This document shows positions 1-9,308 of a DNA stretch of 64,000 nt, piece by piece; position 1 is the stretch's first letter, and each line of letters begins with the position of its first letter. The DNA is from Kolteria novifilia (lineage in GTDB: Bacteria > Planctomycetota > Planctomycetia > Kolteriales > Kolteriaceae). Below the pieces are notes generated by a model that saw only the letters and a list, made by a program, of their open reading frames with translations, made no database searches and was not told the DNA's origin. The stretch spans positions 2,046,001 through 2,110,000 of the forward strand of contig CP036279.1 of NCBI GenBank assembly GCA_007748055.1. The letters are read 5' to 3'. Position numbers and translations under genes: made by a program.

Positions 1-2
1 AC

Positions 3-806
3 TACCACAGTGTCTTCCGCGGCCAGGGGATGGAGTTCGATCGCGTTCGCGAGTACCAACCCGGCGACGACGTCCGTTCGATCGACTGGAACGTCACCGC
101 CCGAGCCGGGCATCCCTTCATCAAGCAATTCATCGAGGAGCGCGAGCTGACGGTGCTCTTCCTGGTCGACGTCTCCGCGTCGGGGGCCTTCGGATCGCTC
201 GAGCGTTCGAAGCTCGATATGGTAATCGAAGTCGTCGCGATGTTGATGTTCTCGGCGCTGAAGAACAACGACAAGGTCGGGCTCGGGCTCTTTGCCGACG
301 AGGTCCACTCGTACTTCCCCGCGCGGAAGGGCAAAGCGAACTTGCTACGGTTGATTCGCGAACTCGTCTCGGTTCGGCCGGTCGCCAAGGAGACCAACGT
401 CAAAGAGGCGCTCGACTTCATCAACGGCGTCCATCGGCGGCGCGCGATCGTCTTTCTGCTCAGTGACTTTCTCGGCCAGGATCCGGCGAAGCTCAAGACC
501 GCGCTCGCGGTCACCAATCGCCGGCACGACTTGATCACGATCAACGTCAACGACCCGCGCGAGGAATCGTTGCCCGACGTCGGTTTCGTCACGCTTCGCG
601 ATGCCGAGACCGGCGAGGTGATGGAAGTCGACACCAGTCACCCGGAGGTCCGCCGGCTCTTCGCCGAGCAGGCGCGCGAGCGGGCCAACTCGTTCGATCA
701 GCTCTTCAAACGCGCCTCGGTCGATCAGCTTCCCGTGCGGACCGACGCGGACTACGCCAAGGGGATCCGGCGTTTCTTCGAGATGCGCGAGCGACGCTTC
801 CGCTAG
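3..806 (+). CDS. DUF58 domain protein (5' end outside window)
   Basis: Partial: the frame is open to the left edge, and residues before the first internal ATG (position 30) still fit the family, so the true start lies upstream. Seen: the DUF58 signature region YQPGDDVRSIDWNVTAR, then a VWA-like strand with a D-V-S-A-S metal-site-like motif. Known: DUF58 proteins usually sit directly after a MoxR-type AAA ATPase and before VWA proteins in Bat operons, and are thought to act as adaptors at the membrane. Inferred: it is the first visible gene of the operon that runs to 9051. The MoxR gene, if present, would be just left of the window. Confident for the family; the molecular role is not established. 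Confidence 0.9.
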   Translation, partial: YHSVFRGQGMEFDRVREYQPGDDVRSIDWNVTARAGHPFIKQFIEERELTVLFLVDVSASGAFGSLERSKLDMVIEVVAMLMFSALKNNDKVGLGLFADEVHSYFPARKGKANLLRLIRELVSVRPVAKETNVKEALDFINGVHRRRAIVFLLSDFLGQDPAKLKTALAVTNRRHDLITINVNDPREESLPDVGFVTLRDAETGEVMEVDTSHPEVRRLFAEQARERANSFDQLFKRASVDQLPVRTDADYAKGIRRFFEMRERRFR

Positions 807-867
807 CGCCCACGCGTCGGGGCCGGATATCGTATTTGGGAACAGGGACAACAGGAAAGAACGGACG

Positions 868-1872
868 ATGCCACCAATGATGCGTCGAGTCGATCGAGTG
901 CCGCTCTTGCTCGCCCTGCTTGCCGCGGGAGTCCTCGCGGCGGGGTGCGCCTCGAGCGTCCCCGGGGAAAGCGAGCAGCCGAGCGCCGCGCGAAGCGAAG
1001 TCGACGAAGGCCCCGTCAAGCTCGTCGTCGAGCTAGAGCCTTCCAAGGCGACCCTCGCCGAGCGGATGACGCTCACCGTCACCGCCAGTGCCGAGCCGGG
1101 CGTGAAGGTCGTTCCCCCCGAGTTCGGAAACGCCCTGGGGCCGCTCAACATCACCAGGGTCGACCAGCAGTTGCCCCGGATGGAGGGCGAACGCAACGTC
1201 ACCGAGGAAGTCCTTACCCTCGAACCGACCGAAGTGGGTCGCTTTCGGCTTCCCCCGATCGGGGTGACCTTCGAACAGAACGGCGAAGAGAGCTACCTGA
1301 GCGCCAAGCGGCTCACCGCCGAGATCGTTTCCAACGTGCCGGCCGACGCGTCGCTTTCGGACGTCAACGCCGCGGCGGGACCGGTCGAGATTCCGGCCAT
1401 TTGGCTCTGGGTCACGATGGCCGCGGTCGTTGTCGTCCTCGCCGGCGCGGGCTTGGGAGGATACCTCTGGTACTCCAATCAGCAAGAGAAGCGGGAAGAG
1501 ATTGTCCTGACGCCAAAACAGATCGCCCTTGCGGAGCTCGATCACCTGCTACATTCGGAGCTCGATCAAGAGGACGTCAAGCTCTTCTATGTCGAGCTGA
1601 CCGGCATCGTCCGTCGCTACATCGAGCGGACCTCGTCGGTCCACGCTCCCGAGCAGACGACCGAGGAGTTCCTCCGCGAGATCGCCTCGCATCCGACCTT
1701 CGCGGCGCACGATCGCGAGCGGCTCCAGCGATTCCTTGAGTCGGCGGACCTCGTCAAGTTCGCCGGCTATCGTCCCGGTGAGGAGGCGGTTCACTCGAGC
1801 GTCGATCGGGCCCGCAATTTCATCGACGAATTGGATCATTCATCGCGACCCGAGGAGGTGGCCGCCGTATGA
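868..1872 (+). CDS. Bat-operon lipoprotein with transmembrane and DUF4381-like cytoplasmic part
   Basis: 334 residues. The N-terminus is a lipoprotein signal with lipobox L-A-A-G-C, giving Cys27 as the probable lipidated residue. A beta-rich region resembling the BatD-type Ig fold follows, then one membrane segment at about residues 173-197 (IWLWVTMAAVVVVLAG) and an alpha-helical tail of about 130 residues of the DUF4381 type (FYVELTGIVRRYIE). Its stop overlaps the start of the next gene by four bases (ATGA), so translation is probably coupled. Known: DUF4381-like proteins occur between DUF58 and VWA genes in these operons. The function is unknown; a scaffold in the Bat complex is an inference. 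Confidence 0.75.
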   Translation: MPPMMRRVDRVPLLLALLAAGVLAAGCASSVPGESEQPSAARSEVDEGPVKLVVELEPSKATLAERMTLTVTASAEPGVKVVPPEFGNALGPLNITRVDQQLPRMEGERNVTEEVLTLEPTEVGRFRLPPIGVTFEQNGEESYLSAKRLTAEIVSNVPADASLSDVNAAAGPVEIPAIWLWVTMAAVVVVLAGAGLGGYLWYSNQQEKREEIVLTPKQIALAELDHLLHSELDQEDVKLFYVELTGIVRRYIERTSSVHAPEQTTEEFLREIASHPTFAAHDRERLQRFLESADLVKFAGYRPGEEAVHSSVDRARNFIDELDHSSRPEEVAAV

Positions 1873-2921
1873 ACACGAGTTTTCGTTTTGCGGAACCCTG
1901 GTACCTGCTCCTGCTGGTGCCGCTCGGAGTCGCCATCTGGTCGACGTGGCGCCGACGCCACCGATCGGCGGTCCTCTTTTCGAGCGTCGATTTGGTCCGT
2001 CACGTCCCGGTGACGCTGGCCCAGCGTCTCAAAGGCTATGTCCCGTGGCTCCGCTACGCCGGCTTGGGGCTGGTGATTGTCGCGTTGGCCCAGCCGCAGC
2101 AGGGCGAGGAGGAGTTTCGCGTCCAGACCGAAGGGATCGCGATCGAGATGTGCCTCGACAAGTCGGGCTCGATGAAAGCGCTCGACTTCGAGATTAACGG
2201 CACGCCGACCACGCGGCTCGAGGTCGTCAAAAAGGTCTTCCGTGACTTCGTCAAGGGTCGCGACGATGACAAGATCGGCCTCGTCGCCTTTGGCGGCTAC
2301 GCGAGTAGTTTATGCCCGCTGACGCTCGATCACCCGGCCCTCTTGGAGATTCTCAAGACGGTCCAGATCCCCGAACCGATCTACGACTCGCGCGGCAACA
2401 TCATCAACCAGTCGCTGCTCGAGGAAGAACTCTCCACGGCGATCGGCGACGCGTTGGCGGTCGCGGTCGACCGCATCAAGGACGTCGACGGCAAAAGCAA
2501 GGTCATCATTCTGCTCTCCGATGGCGAGAGCAACGCCGGCGTGATCTCCCCCGAGGAGGCGGCCGAGGCGGCCAAGCAACTGGGGGTGAAGATCTACACG
2601 ATCGGCGTCGGTTCGACCGGCCCGGTTCCGATTGAAGAGGATACCTACGGCGGCAAGCGGATCGTCCAACGCTACTTGGAGCTCGATGAGCAGACGCTCG
2701 TCAACCTGGCCGAGATGACTGGCGGTAAGTACTTCAGCGCCGGCGATCGCCAGTCGCTCGAGGAGATCTACGCCGAGATCAATCAACTGGAGAAGACCAA
2801 GTCGGAGGGACGGCTCTACACGAAGTACCGCGAACTCTTCGCGTACCTGTTGTATCCCGGCCTGGTGCTGATCCTGCTTGAGGTGTTCCTCTCGGCGACG
2901 CGCTTCCGCACCCTGCCGTAG
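1869..2921 (+). CDS. batA: BatA-like VWA domain membrane protein
   Basis: 350 residues. Two N-terminal membrane segments (about 9-27 and 60-78) are followed by a VWA domain whose metal site is complete: D97-x-S99-x-S101 in CLDKSGSM, with the later Asp in LSDGESNAG. A C-terminal membrane segment (LFAYLLYPGLVLILLEVFL) closes the protein. This topology, with the VWA domain facing the periplasm between membrane anchors, is that of BatA/BatB. The start overlaps the preceding stop. Known: BatA is linked to aerotolerance in Bacteroides and to stress or virulence in other bacteria; the mechanism is not settled. The second VWA gene (3203-4207) is a paralogue of similar layout. Confidence 0.85.
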   Translation: MNTSFRFAEPWYLLLLVPLGVAIWSTWRRRHRSAVLFSSVDLVRHVPVTLAQRLKGYVPWLRYAGLGLVIVALAQPQQGEEEFRVQTEGIAIEMCLDKSGSMKALDFEINGTPTTRLEVVKKVFRDFVKGRDDDKIGLVAFGGYASSLCPLTLDHPALLEILKTVQIPEPIYDSRGNIINQSLLEEELSTAIGDALAVAVDRIKDVDGKSKVIILLSDGESNAGVISPEEAAEAAKQLGVKIYTIGVGSTGPVPIEEDTYGGKRIVQRYLELDEQTLVNLAEMTGGKYFSAGDRQSLEEIYAEINQLEKTKSEGRLYTKYRELFAYLLYPGLVLILLEVFLSATRFRTLP

Positions 2922-2994
2922 GGGAAGCGAGCCATCGATGATGCGGACGAGAACGTAACAACACTGTAGGTGAATCGCGGAACTCAAGTGCCTC

Positions 2995-3050
2995 CGGGTG
3001 CCATGACCACAGTTCTGGGTGCCATGACCACGCAAGCGTGGGCATGCGAG
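2995..3050. repeat. Tandem GTGCCATGACCAC repeat with palindromic unit
   Basis: The string gggtgccatgaccac occurs twice in the gap between the two VWA genes. The second copy continues into a near-palindrome at 3023-3046 (catgaccacgc, two bases, gcgtgggcatg). Closely related palindromes occur at 10924-10981, 22740-22762 and 33479-33500, so this is a dispersed intergenic repeat family. It may form a hairpin in RNA within the operon transcript. No function can be assigned. Confidence 0.6.
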
Positions 3051-3202
3051 AGATGCCCCCGGTGGGGACTCAGGATACGCCTTCGCGGCGACGAACGGCG
3101 TCCTTCGATGATCCTCGATACCTGAGCGGAGGCCATCGAGGGACGCCGCCCTTCGGGGCTTTTAGGAACCGTCGACCAGCTTTCTGGAATGCGAGAACGA
3201 CT

Positions 3203-4207
3203 ATGCAATGGGGTGCCCCTGGATTTCTGTTTCTCCTCTGGCTCCTGCCCGTCGTCGGCTATTTGCTCTACCGCTCGCATCGTCGGCGGCTCATGGCCGC
3301 CCACCGCTTCATGAGCGAAGCGATGGCCGACCGACTCGTGCCGCGGATCGACACGGCGCGGGCGTGGTTGAAGGGGACCGCGATCGTGCTTGGGCTCGGC
3401 TGCCTGATTGTCGCCGCCGCCCGGCCACGCTTCGGCGAGAAGTACGAATACGTCGCCCGAAAGGGAGTCGACCTCTTCGTCTTGCTCGACGTCTCCAAGT
3501 CGATGCTCGCCCAGGATGTCCGGCCCACCCGGCTCGAGCGAGCCAAGCTCGACATCAAGGACCTCCTCGATGTCATTCCCGGCGATCGCGTCGGGCTGAT
3601 CGTCTTCGCGGGCAAGCCCATCGTGAGCGTTCCGTTGACCACCGATCACAACTTCATCCGGCAAGAGCTCGATCAGGTCGACCCCGACAGCGCCCCGCGT
3701 GGTGGTAGCTTGATCGGCGACGCGATTCGGCAGGCCTTGGCGTCGATGCCGCCGCGAGGAGATCGCGACCAGGCGATCGTCCTGATCACCGATGGTGAGG
3801 ACCACGAGTCCTTTCCGCTGGCCGCGGCGGAGATCGCCGCCGAACGCGACGTGACGATCTTTACCGTCGGCCTGGGTGATCCGGTCGAGGGAGCCCGCAT
3901 TCCCTTGGCGAGCGATCGCGGGGCGCGCGGCTTCCTGACCCATGGCGGACAGCAGGTCTGGTCGAAGATGGACGAGCCGCTCTTGGAGGAGATCGCCAGC
4001 GCCACCGGGGGCGAGTACATTCCCGCGAAGACGCAGGCCTACGATCTCGGCCGGGTCTACGAACAGCACCTCGAGGGGCTGACCCGCGGCGATATCGACT
4101 CGAGCTACGAGAAGCGCTACCGCGAACAGTTCCCCCTCTTCCTCGCACTAGGGGTGATGTTCCTGCTGTTCGACGTGTTGCTGGCGAGTTACCCGACGGG
4201 GAGATGA
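3203..4207 (+). CDS. batB: BatB-like VWA domain membrane protein
   Basis: 334 residues from the ATG at 3203. The frame is open further left to 3038, but that stretch crosses the palindromic repeat and lacks protein-like content, whereas MQWGAPGFLFLLWLLP at 3203 begins directly with the N-terminal membrane segment expected for the family. A second membrane segment is near residues 58-73. The VWA metal site is D96-x-S98-x-S100 (LLDVSKSM), with a later Asp in ITDGEDHES. A C-terminal membrane helix (FPLFLALGVMFLLFDVLLA) ends the protein. It is a paralogue of the neighbouring BatA-like protein. The 281-base gap before it is unusually long for this operon and holds the repeat. Confidence 0.85.
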   Translation: MQWGAPGFLFLLWLLPVVGYLLYRSHRRRLMAAHRFMSEAMADRLVPRIDTARAWLKGTAIVLGLGCLIVAAARPRFGEKYEYVARKGVDLFVLLDVSKSMLAQDVRPTRLERAKLDIKDLLDVIPGDRVGLIVFAGKPIVSVPLTTDHNFIRQELDQVDPDSAPRGGSLIGDAIRQALASMPPRGDRDQAIVLITDGEDHESFPLAAAEIAAERDVTIFTVGLGDPVEGARIPLASDRGARGFLTHGGQQVWSKMDEPLLEEIASATGGEYIPAKTQAYDLGRVYEQHLEGLTRGDIDSSYEKRYREQFPLFLALGVMFLLFDVLLASYPTGR

Positions 4208-4286
4208 TGAGCGAACGCCGAGAAGCAAGCGTGAGGGCCGACTCGGCGGACTATCGGTCACGACATTACTTTCGCGAGATGGAAGC

Positions 4287-6338
4287 ATGAGAATGACGAA
4301 CGCGGCAATCGCGTGCATCTTGATGGCGTCGCTTTCCGCTTCGCAGGTTCTGGCCGCGGCGGCGGAGGATCCGGCGACGCTCGAACGCCTTGAGCCCGCG
4401 CTGGAGCCTACCCTCGAGCCGGAGCTTGAGCCGATCCCCGAGTCGCCCGAGGATTTCGGGACCGACGACATGCGCGTCGTCTTCAATCGCGGTTGCGAGG
4501 AGATCCAGAATGGCAACGTGAAAGGCGCGATCGCTGCCTTCAGGCAAGCGGCCACGTCGCGCCGTCCCGAGGTCGCCAGGCTCGCGAACTTCAACCTCGG
4601 CGTGATCCTCACGTTGTCGGCCGACACGATTCTGGGCGATGATCCCGTCGCCGCCGATGCCGCCAAACGCGACCAGATTCGCGAGATGCTCGATCGGGCG
4701 GTTCAACGCTTCCGCGACGCGATCAGCGTTGCCGGCGAGTATCCCGAAGCGACCGAGAACATCGAGCTGCTGCGGGCGTGGATGCACCGCATGTCGCGGC
4801 AGTGGGACGCAAAGGACCGGGCGGAGAAGCGCGATTCGCTCGATCTGCTGGGCTACTTGGACCTGCTCGGCAAGGAACAGCGTGGCCTGAGTCGCCAAGC
4901 CAAAGTGCTCGCGGATGAACGGCCGTCGCCGCTTCGGTCGCAGACGATCTGGGAGAAAAGCCGCGAACAGGGCCGGATGGACGAAGAGATCGAACCGCTC
5001 AAGAGGAAGATCGACGCCGCACTTGCGGGACCACCTCCCGGAGCGGGGCAAACGCCGGGGGCACCCGGAATGCCGCCGCAACCGGCCACGCCCGCCGTTC
5101 CCCCGGAACAGCTCGAGCGAGCGCGTCAGCAACTCTATCAGTGGGTCGACGCCACGGGAGCCGCTTCCCAGAAAGCGGTGACGTTGCTGGAAGATGAGGA
5201 TCTCGCCGCGGCCCGGCAGGCTCAGGACGACGTCGTCGAAAACCTCGACGGGATGTACGTCGCGCTGGCCCCGTTCGAGCTACTGGTGAAGAAGGCGATC
5301 GAGGAACAGGAATCGTTGCTGACGACGTCGCGCGGCGCCGAAGAGGCCAAGAGCGACGAGGCCGAGGAGTCGAGCCCAAGGGACTGGGAAGAGGTCGCCG
5401 ATGACCAGTTCCATGTCGCACTGCTCACCGATGGATTCATGGCCAGGGCGAGCGAGCATCTCCGTCGGCTCGAGGCGACTCCGAAGGCGAACGACGGCGA
5501 GACGTCCAAGCTTCAAGTGACGCCCAAGGACGAACTGGAGAAGAAAGCGGCGCCGGGCGCTCCGACCACCAAGGCGACGCCGCCGGGCCAACCGAGCCAA
5601 CAGGAGATGCAGGCGAAGGCGTATCGCAAGGCGATGGAGAACGGGCCCAAGATCAAGACGCTCGTCGCGGAAGCCGCCGAACTTCTCGCCAAGGCGAACG
5701 CGGTCGAGGCCCAGCCGAAGCAGGAAGAGGCCCTCACGCTGCTCAAGGAGATCCTCGAGAACGACCAGCAGCAACAGCAGGATCAACAACAGCAACAAGA
5801 CCAGCAGCAGAACAAGGATCAACAAAACAAGGACCAGCAGAACCAGGACAAGAGTCAGCAGGACCAACAGAACAAGTCTGGCCAAGACAAGATGGATCAG
5901 CAGAAGAAGGACCAGGATCAGAAGAAGGACGGCAAGGACGACCAACAGAAGAAGCAGGACGAGCAAGAGAAGCAGGATGACCAGAAAGCCTCGGCCGACG
6001 AGAAGAAGTCGGACGAGCAAAAGAAGGAAAACGAGAAGAACGACTCCGCCGACCAGAAGGGGCAGGAGCAGCCCGAGCAGAAAATGGACCAAGCCCAGGG
6101 CGACGATAAGAAGGACAAGGAAGGAAAGCAGCCTCAGCAGGCCGCGGGCTCTTCGGGCAAGGAAGACAAGAACGGGAAGGAAGCCAAGCCGATCGACCTT
6201 TCCAAGGCCCGGATTGAAGCTATGCTACGCAAGGCTCGCCAGCGGGAACGCGACCACGAGAAACGGGCTCGCCTGTTCCGCATGCTGATGGAACAGCGTC
6301 AAGGAAAACGGACCATCAATGTGGAGAAGGATTGGTGA
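4287..6338 (+). CDS. batC: BatC-like protein with TPR-like part and long Q/D/K-rich tract
   Basis: 683 residues with an N-terminal secretion signal (AAIACILMASLSASQVLAAAA), a helical TPR-like region around residues 60-180, a Pro-rich linker near 250, and a very low-complexity tract of Gln, Asp, Lys and Asn at about residues 493-620 (5764-6150), ending in a basic helical tail. BatC-type proteins are periplasmic TPR proteins; the position between BatB and BatD supports this call. The Q/D/K tract is encoded by near-repetitive CAG/CAA, GAC and AAG codons and is probably disordered and length-variable. Two ATGs (4287, 4293) are possible starts. A role as an interaction spacer in the envelope complex is inferred. 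Confidence 0.75.
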   Translation: MRMTNAAIACILMASLSASQVLAAAAEDPATLERLEPALEPTLEPELEPIPESPEDFGTDDMRVVFNRGCEEIQNGNVKGAIAAFRQAATSRRPEVARLANFNLGVILTLSADTILGDDPVAADAAKRDQIREMLDRAVQRFRDAISVAGEYPEATENIELLRAWMHRMSRQWDAKDRAEKRDSLDLLGYLDLLGKEQRGLSRQAKVLADERPSPLRSQTIWEKSREQGRMDEEIEPLKRKIDAALAGPPPGAGQTPGAPGMPPQPATPAVPPEQLERARQQLYQWVDATGAASQKAVTLLEDEDLAAARQAQDDVVENLDGMYVALAPFELLVKKAIEEQESLLTTSRGAEEAKSDEAEESSPRDWEEVADDQFHVALLTDGFMARASEHLRRLEATPKANDGETSKLQVTPKDELEKKAAPGAPTTKATPPGQPSQQEMQAKAYRKAMENGPKIKTLVAEAAELLAKANAVEAQPKQEEALTLLKEILENDQQQQQDQQQQQDQQQNKDQQNKDQQNQDKSQQDQQNKSGQDKMDQQKKDQDQKKDGKDDQQKKQDEQEKQDDQKASADEKKSDEQKKENEKNDSADQKGQEQPEQKMDQAQGDDKKDKEGKQPQQAAGSSGKEDKNGKEAKPIDLSKARIEAMLRKARQRERDHEKRARLFRMLMEQRQGKRTINVEKDW

Positions 6339-6343
6339 TCGTG

Positions 6344-8281
6344 ATGCGAACGGCTCTCATGACCGCCTCCTGGACCTTGTTGGCATTGACCATCAGCGCG
6401 ACGCCGCTGCTTGCCGCCGAACCGGAACTCGAGGTCACTGTCCAACCGGAGCGAGTCTACGAGGGGGACGCCGTCACCTACCAGGTGATGGTCCGCAATG
6501 TCCCGAACGCTCCCAAGCCGGTGGTGCCGACGTCGGACGCCTACACCGTTGCGTTCGCCGGCCAGCAAGACGTTAACAAGAGTTTCACGACGATTGTCAA
6601 CGGTCGCTTCTCGCAACGTTCCGAGATCGGCCGAGTCTTCCAGTTCCGGCTCACGCCCCACCAAACGGGGGTGATTGGCGTGGGGGCCCCGAGCATCACC
6701 GTCGACGGGAAGACCTACGAGGGCGATCCGGTCAGCATTCGCGTGATCGGCGCCGAGAAACAGGACAACGTGATCCTCGAGGTGACCGCCGATCCGGATG
6801 GGATCTATCCGCTCATCCCGTTCGACGTCACGCTGGACATCTACGTCAAGGACATGCCGGGGCGCTACCGCAACGAGAACCCCGCCAACGTCGACGCTCC
6901 ACGCAAGCTGTCGATCCCGTGGGTGAGTGACGATTCGCTCCCCGACGCGATCGAACCGACGAAGGAACTCGCGAAGTGGCTTGGGCCGCGCAGCCGGCAA
7001 GACGGCGATGGTTTTCAGATCGAGGGAATCACCTCCCAGAACCGGATGTCGCTCTTCTTCGACGACACGCCGACGACGTTCCAGTTCGACACCGAACGGG
7101 TGATGCGTCCCGACGCCGACGGCAAGGAGACGGGATACTGGAAGTACTCGCTCTCGCGTCAGTTTACCGCGAAGGAGCCGGGCGACTACAAGTTCGGGCC
7201 GGTGACGCTCAAGGGGCTCTTCGCCACGACGGTCGACCCGCGCCGGGGTAGCCTGCAAGGCGAGAACCTCTATGCGATCGCCAAGCCCGCGGAGGTCACG
7301 GTGCGCGAAGTCCCCTCCGAGGGACGCCCGAACGACTTCACCGGCGGCATCGGCCGCTTTTCGCTCTCGGCGCTGGTCTCCCCGAAGGAGGTTCGTGTCG
7401 GCGATCCGATGACGTTGACGCTGCGGTTGTCGGGCCGAGGGCTGCTCGACTCGATCCTGCCGCCAGATCTCAAGCGGGTCCCGGCGATTGCCGACAACTT
7501 CCGCGTGTATGAACCGACGGAGGAGACAAAGAGCGGCGAGCGTGTCTTCACCTATAGTCTCCGGCCAACCAAGCAGGGACTGACGGAGTTCCCCTCGATT
7601 CCCTTCGCGTACTTCGATCCCTGGAGCGGCAAGTACGTGACCGCGTCGACCAGTCCGGTCGCGATCGCGGTGAAGAAGGGGGATGCGATGGCGAGCCCGC
7701 TACTGTCGTCGTCGACCCGTCCGAGTTCGTCTCCCAGCGAGTCCGCGATTCAGATGCGTAAGGATGGCATCTTCGCGAACGTCACCGATCTCTCCTCGAT
7801 TCGCGATGAGAAAGTCGTGGCCGAGCGATGGGCCATCGGGTTGTTCAGCTTGGCGGTGATCTACGGGGTGGCGGTGCTGGTGGTCCGTCGCTGGTCGACG
7901 ACCAACGACCCGGTTAGCCAGCGACGCCGCGGAGCGACCACGCGGGCGCATCGCCGGCTCGCCGAAGCTCACAAGCAGCTCGCGGGCGGGAACCTGAGAA
8001 ATGGGAGCGATCAGATCCAAGCGGCGGTGACCGGTTTGGTCGCCGATGCCGCGGGGCTCTCCGAGGACTCGCTGACGGCCAACGAAGTAAGTCATCAGCT
8101 CGAACAGTGGGGCATCAACGGGACGACCGGCCAGCACGTCAACAAGCTCCTGGATCACTGCGAAGCGTCGCGCTACGGGGCCGGTTCGAGTTCCGAGGCC
8201 CGCGAGCTCGACAAGGAGTCACAGGAAGTCTTGCGGGACCTGGTCGCCGCGATGAAGTCGAGAGGAGTCTTCCGAGGATGA
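6344..8281 (+). CDS. batD: BatD-like protein (BatD/DUF11-type beta domains, C-terminal membrane anchor)
   Basis: About 645 residues. The ATG at 6344 lies six bases after the BatC stop, preceded by GAGAAGG; a GTG at 6341 is nearly as good. It has a signal peptide (ALMTASWTLLALTISATPLLAA) and then repeated beta-sandwich regions starting ELEVTVQPERVYEGDAVTY, the classic BatD opening of an outward-facing Ig-like fold. A membrane helix near the end (WAIGLFSLAVIYGVAVLVV) is followed by a cytoplasmic helical tail of about 120 residues. Known: BatD is the large periplasmic partner of BatA/BatB. The stop overlaps the next start by four bases. The family call is strong; substrate and partner roles are not known. 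Confidence 0.85.
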   Translation: MRTALMTASWTLLALTISATPLLAAEPELEVTVQPERVYEGDAVTYQVMVRNVPNAPKPVVPTSDAYTVAFAGQQDVNKSFTTIVNGRFSQRSEIGRVFQFRLTPHQTGVIGVGAPSITVDGKTYEGDPVSIRVIGAEKQDNVILEVTADPDGIYPLIPFDVTLDIYVKDMPGRYRNENPANVDAPRKLSIPWVSDDSLPDAIEPTKELAKWLGPRSRQDGDGFQIEGITSQNRMSLFFDDTPTTFQFDTERVMRPDADGKETGYWKYSLSRQFTAKEPGDYKFGPVTLKGLFATTVDPRRGSLQGENLYAIAKPAEVTVREVPSEGRPNDFTGGIGRFSLSALVSPKEVRVGDPMTLTLRLSGRGLLDSILPPDLKRVPAIADNFRVYEPTEETKSGERVFTYSLRPTKQGLTEFPSIPFAYFDPWSGKYVTASTSPVAIAVKKGDAMASPLLSSSTRPSSSPSESAIQMRKDGIFANVTDLSSIRDEKVVAERWAIGLFSLAVIYGVAVLVVRRWSTTNDPVSQRRRGATTRAHRRLAEAHKQLAGGNLRNGSDQIQAAVTGLVADAAGLSEDSLTANEVSHQLEQWGINGTTGQHVNKLLDHCEASRYGAGSSSEARELDKESQEVLRDLVAAMKSRGVFRG

Positions 8282-9051
8282 TTCGTCATTGGCGCAAGTT
8301 GTTGTTCCCGGCGTTCGGCGTGGTGGCGTTCGTCGCGATCGCCTGCGGTCAGCGGCCCGACCTGGAGACCGCGCGCAAGATCCAATCGGCGCAGGAGAAC
8401 TTCGACAAGGCCGAGACGCCCGAGGAGTATCTGCGTTCGGCGGGGATCTACCAGGACGTCAGTAAGGGCATCACCAACGGTGCGGTGCTCTACAACCAGG
8501 GCAATGCCTTCATGCGGGCGGGCGAGCGAGGTCGAGCGGTCGCCTCGTACCGGGAGGCGGAACGCTATCGGCCGCGCGACCCGTACTTGCAGGCGAACCT
8601 CGACTTTGCCCGAGGGACCTCCGAACGGCCGCGTAAGTCGGTCTTCGAGCACGTCGTCTTCTGGCAGAACTGGCTCAGCTACCCCGAGAAGTTCACGTTC
8701 CTGGGCACCTTGGGTTTGGCGACGTTCGCGTTGGGGATGCTCTCCCTCTTTGACATCGGCGGGGTGATCGTGCGCCGCACCGCTTGGGCGGGACTGGTCG
8801 TGACGTGTGTGCTCGCGGTTTCGGCGACCTACGACTGGTATCGCTTCGACTACCGCGATCATGGCGTCGTGACGGCCGATGAGGTCGTCGCCCGCAAGGG
8901 CAACGCCGAGACCTACGCGCCAGCCTTTACCGACAAGCTCGACGAGGGGACCGAGTTCGTGCTTCTCGACCGGCGCGGTGACTGGCTCATGATCAAGCTT
9001 CCCGGTGGTCCCGAAGGCTGGATCAAGGACGACTCGGCGGTCGTCTACTGA
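8278..9051 (+). CDS. batE: BatE-like TPR and SH3 domain membrane protein
   Basis: 257 residues. The start is the ATG at 8278 inside the BatD stop (ATGA) with GAGG just upstream. The N-terminal signal ends in AIAC, so it may be a lipoprotein. A TPR pair follows (LYNQGNAFMRAGERGRAVASYREAERYRPRDPYLQANLDFA), then two membrane helices (FTFLGTLGLATFALGMLSL; GLVVTCVLAVSATY) and a C-terminal bacterial SH3 domain (DRRGDWLMIKLPGGPEGWI). This TPR-TM-SH3 order is the BatE architecture. It is the last gene of the operon, and a hairpin lies downstream. Confidence 0.82.
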   Translation: MIRHWRKLLFPAFGVVAFVAIACGQRPDLETARKIQSAQENFDKAETPEEYLRSAGIYQDVSKGITNGAVLYNQGNAFMRAGERGRAVASYREAERYRPRDPYLQANLDFARGTSERPRKSVFEHVVFWQNWLSYPEKFTFLGTLGLATFALGMLSLFDIGGVIVRRTAWAGLVVTCVLAVSATYDWYRFDYRDHGVVTADEVVARKGNAETYAPAFTDKLDEGTEFVLLDRRGDWLMIKLPGGPEGWIKDDSAVVY

Positions 9052-9101
9052 GTCCCAACGCCGAGCGACCAGCCCCATCTCCATCCTTTTCTCCGAGGCA
9101 T

Positions 9102-9120
9102 CCCGGCTCTCGCGGCCGGG
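9102..9120 (+). terminator. Weak hairpin after the Bat operon
   Basis: cccggc and gccggg form a six-base-pair stem around a seven-base loop, 50 bases after the last Bat stop. No T-run follows, so it is at best a weak or factor-assisted terminator. A 12-base palindrome, ttcacgcgtgaa, lies shortly after at 9134-9145. Confidence 0.3.
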
Positions 9121-9308
9121 TCCCGCCGCATGTTTCACGCGTGAAGTTGACGTTTCCCACCCACCCCAAGCCGCCGCCGGTGTGTTTGGGTAGAACGGAC
9201 GACAAGGGTGAGCGTGGGGCCAGTCTCTCGGGACGTTAATCTGACGACTCCGGCCTCCGCGTTCCCCGACGATCGACCACGAGACCATAGGGTGACACCG
9301 AGGATTTC

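Noticed and set aside
3038-3202. A 55-codon extension of the BatB-like gene
   Set aside because: The extension crosses the palindromic repeat and would put a basic tail before the first membrane helix.
5280-6092. Leucine-rich minus-strand frame opposite the BatC low-complexity tract
   Set aside because: The poly-Leu pattern is the antisense of CAG/AAG/GAC codons; not a real membrane protein.
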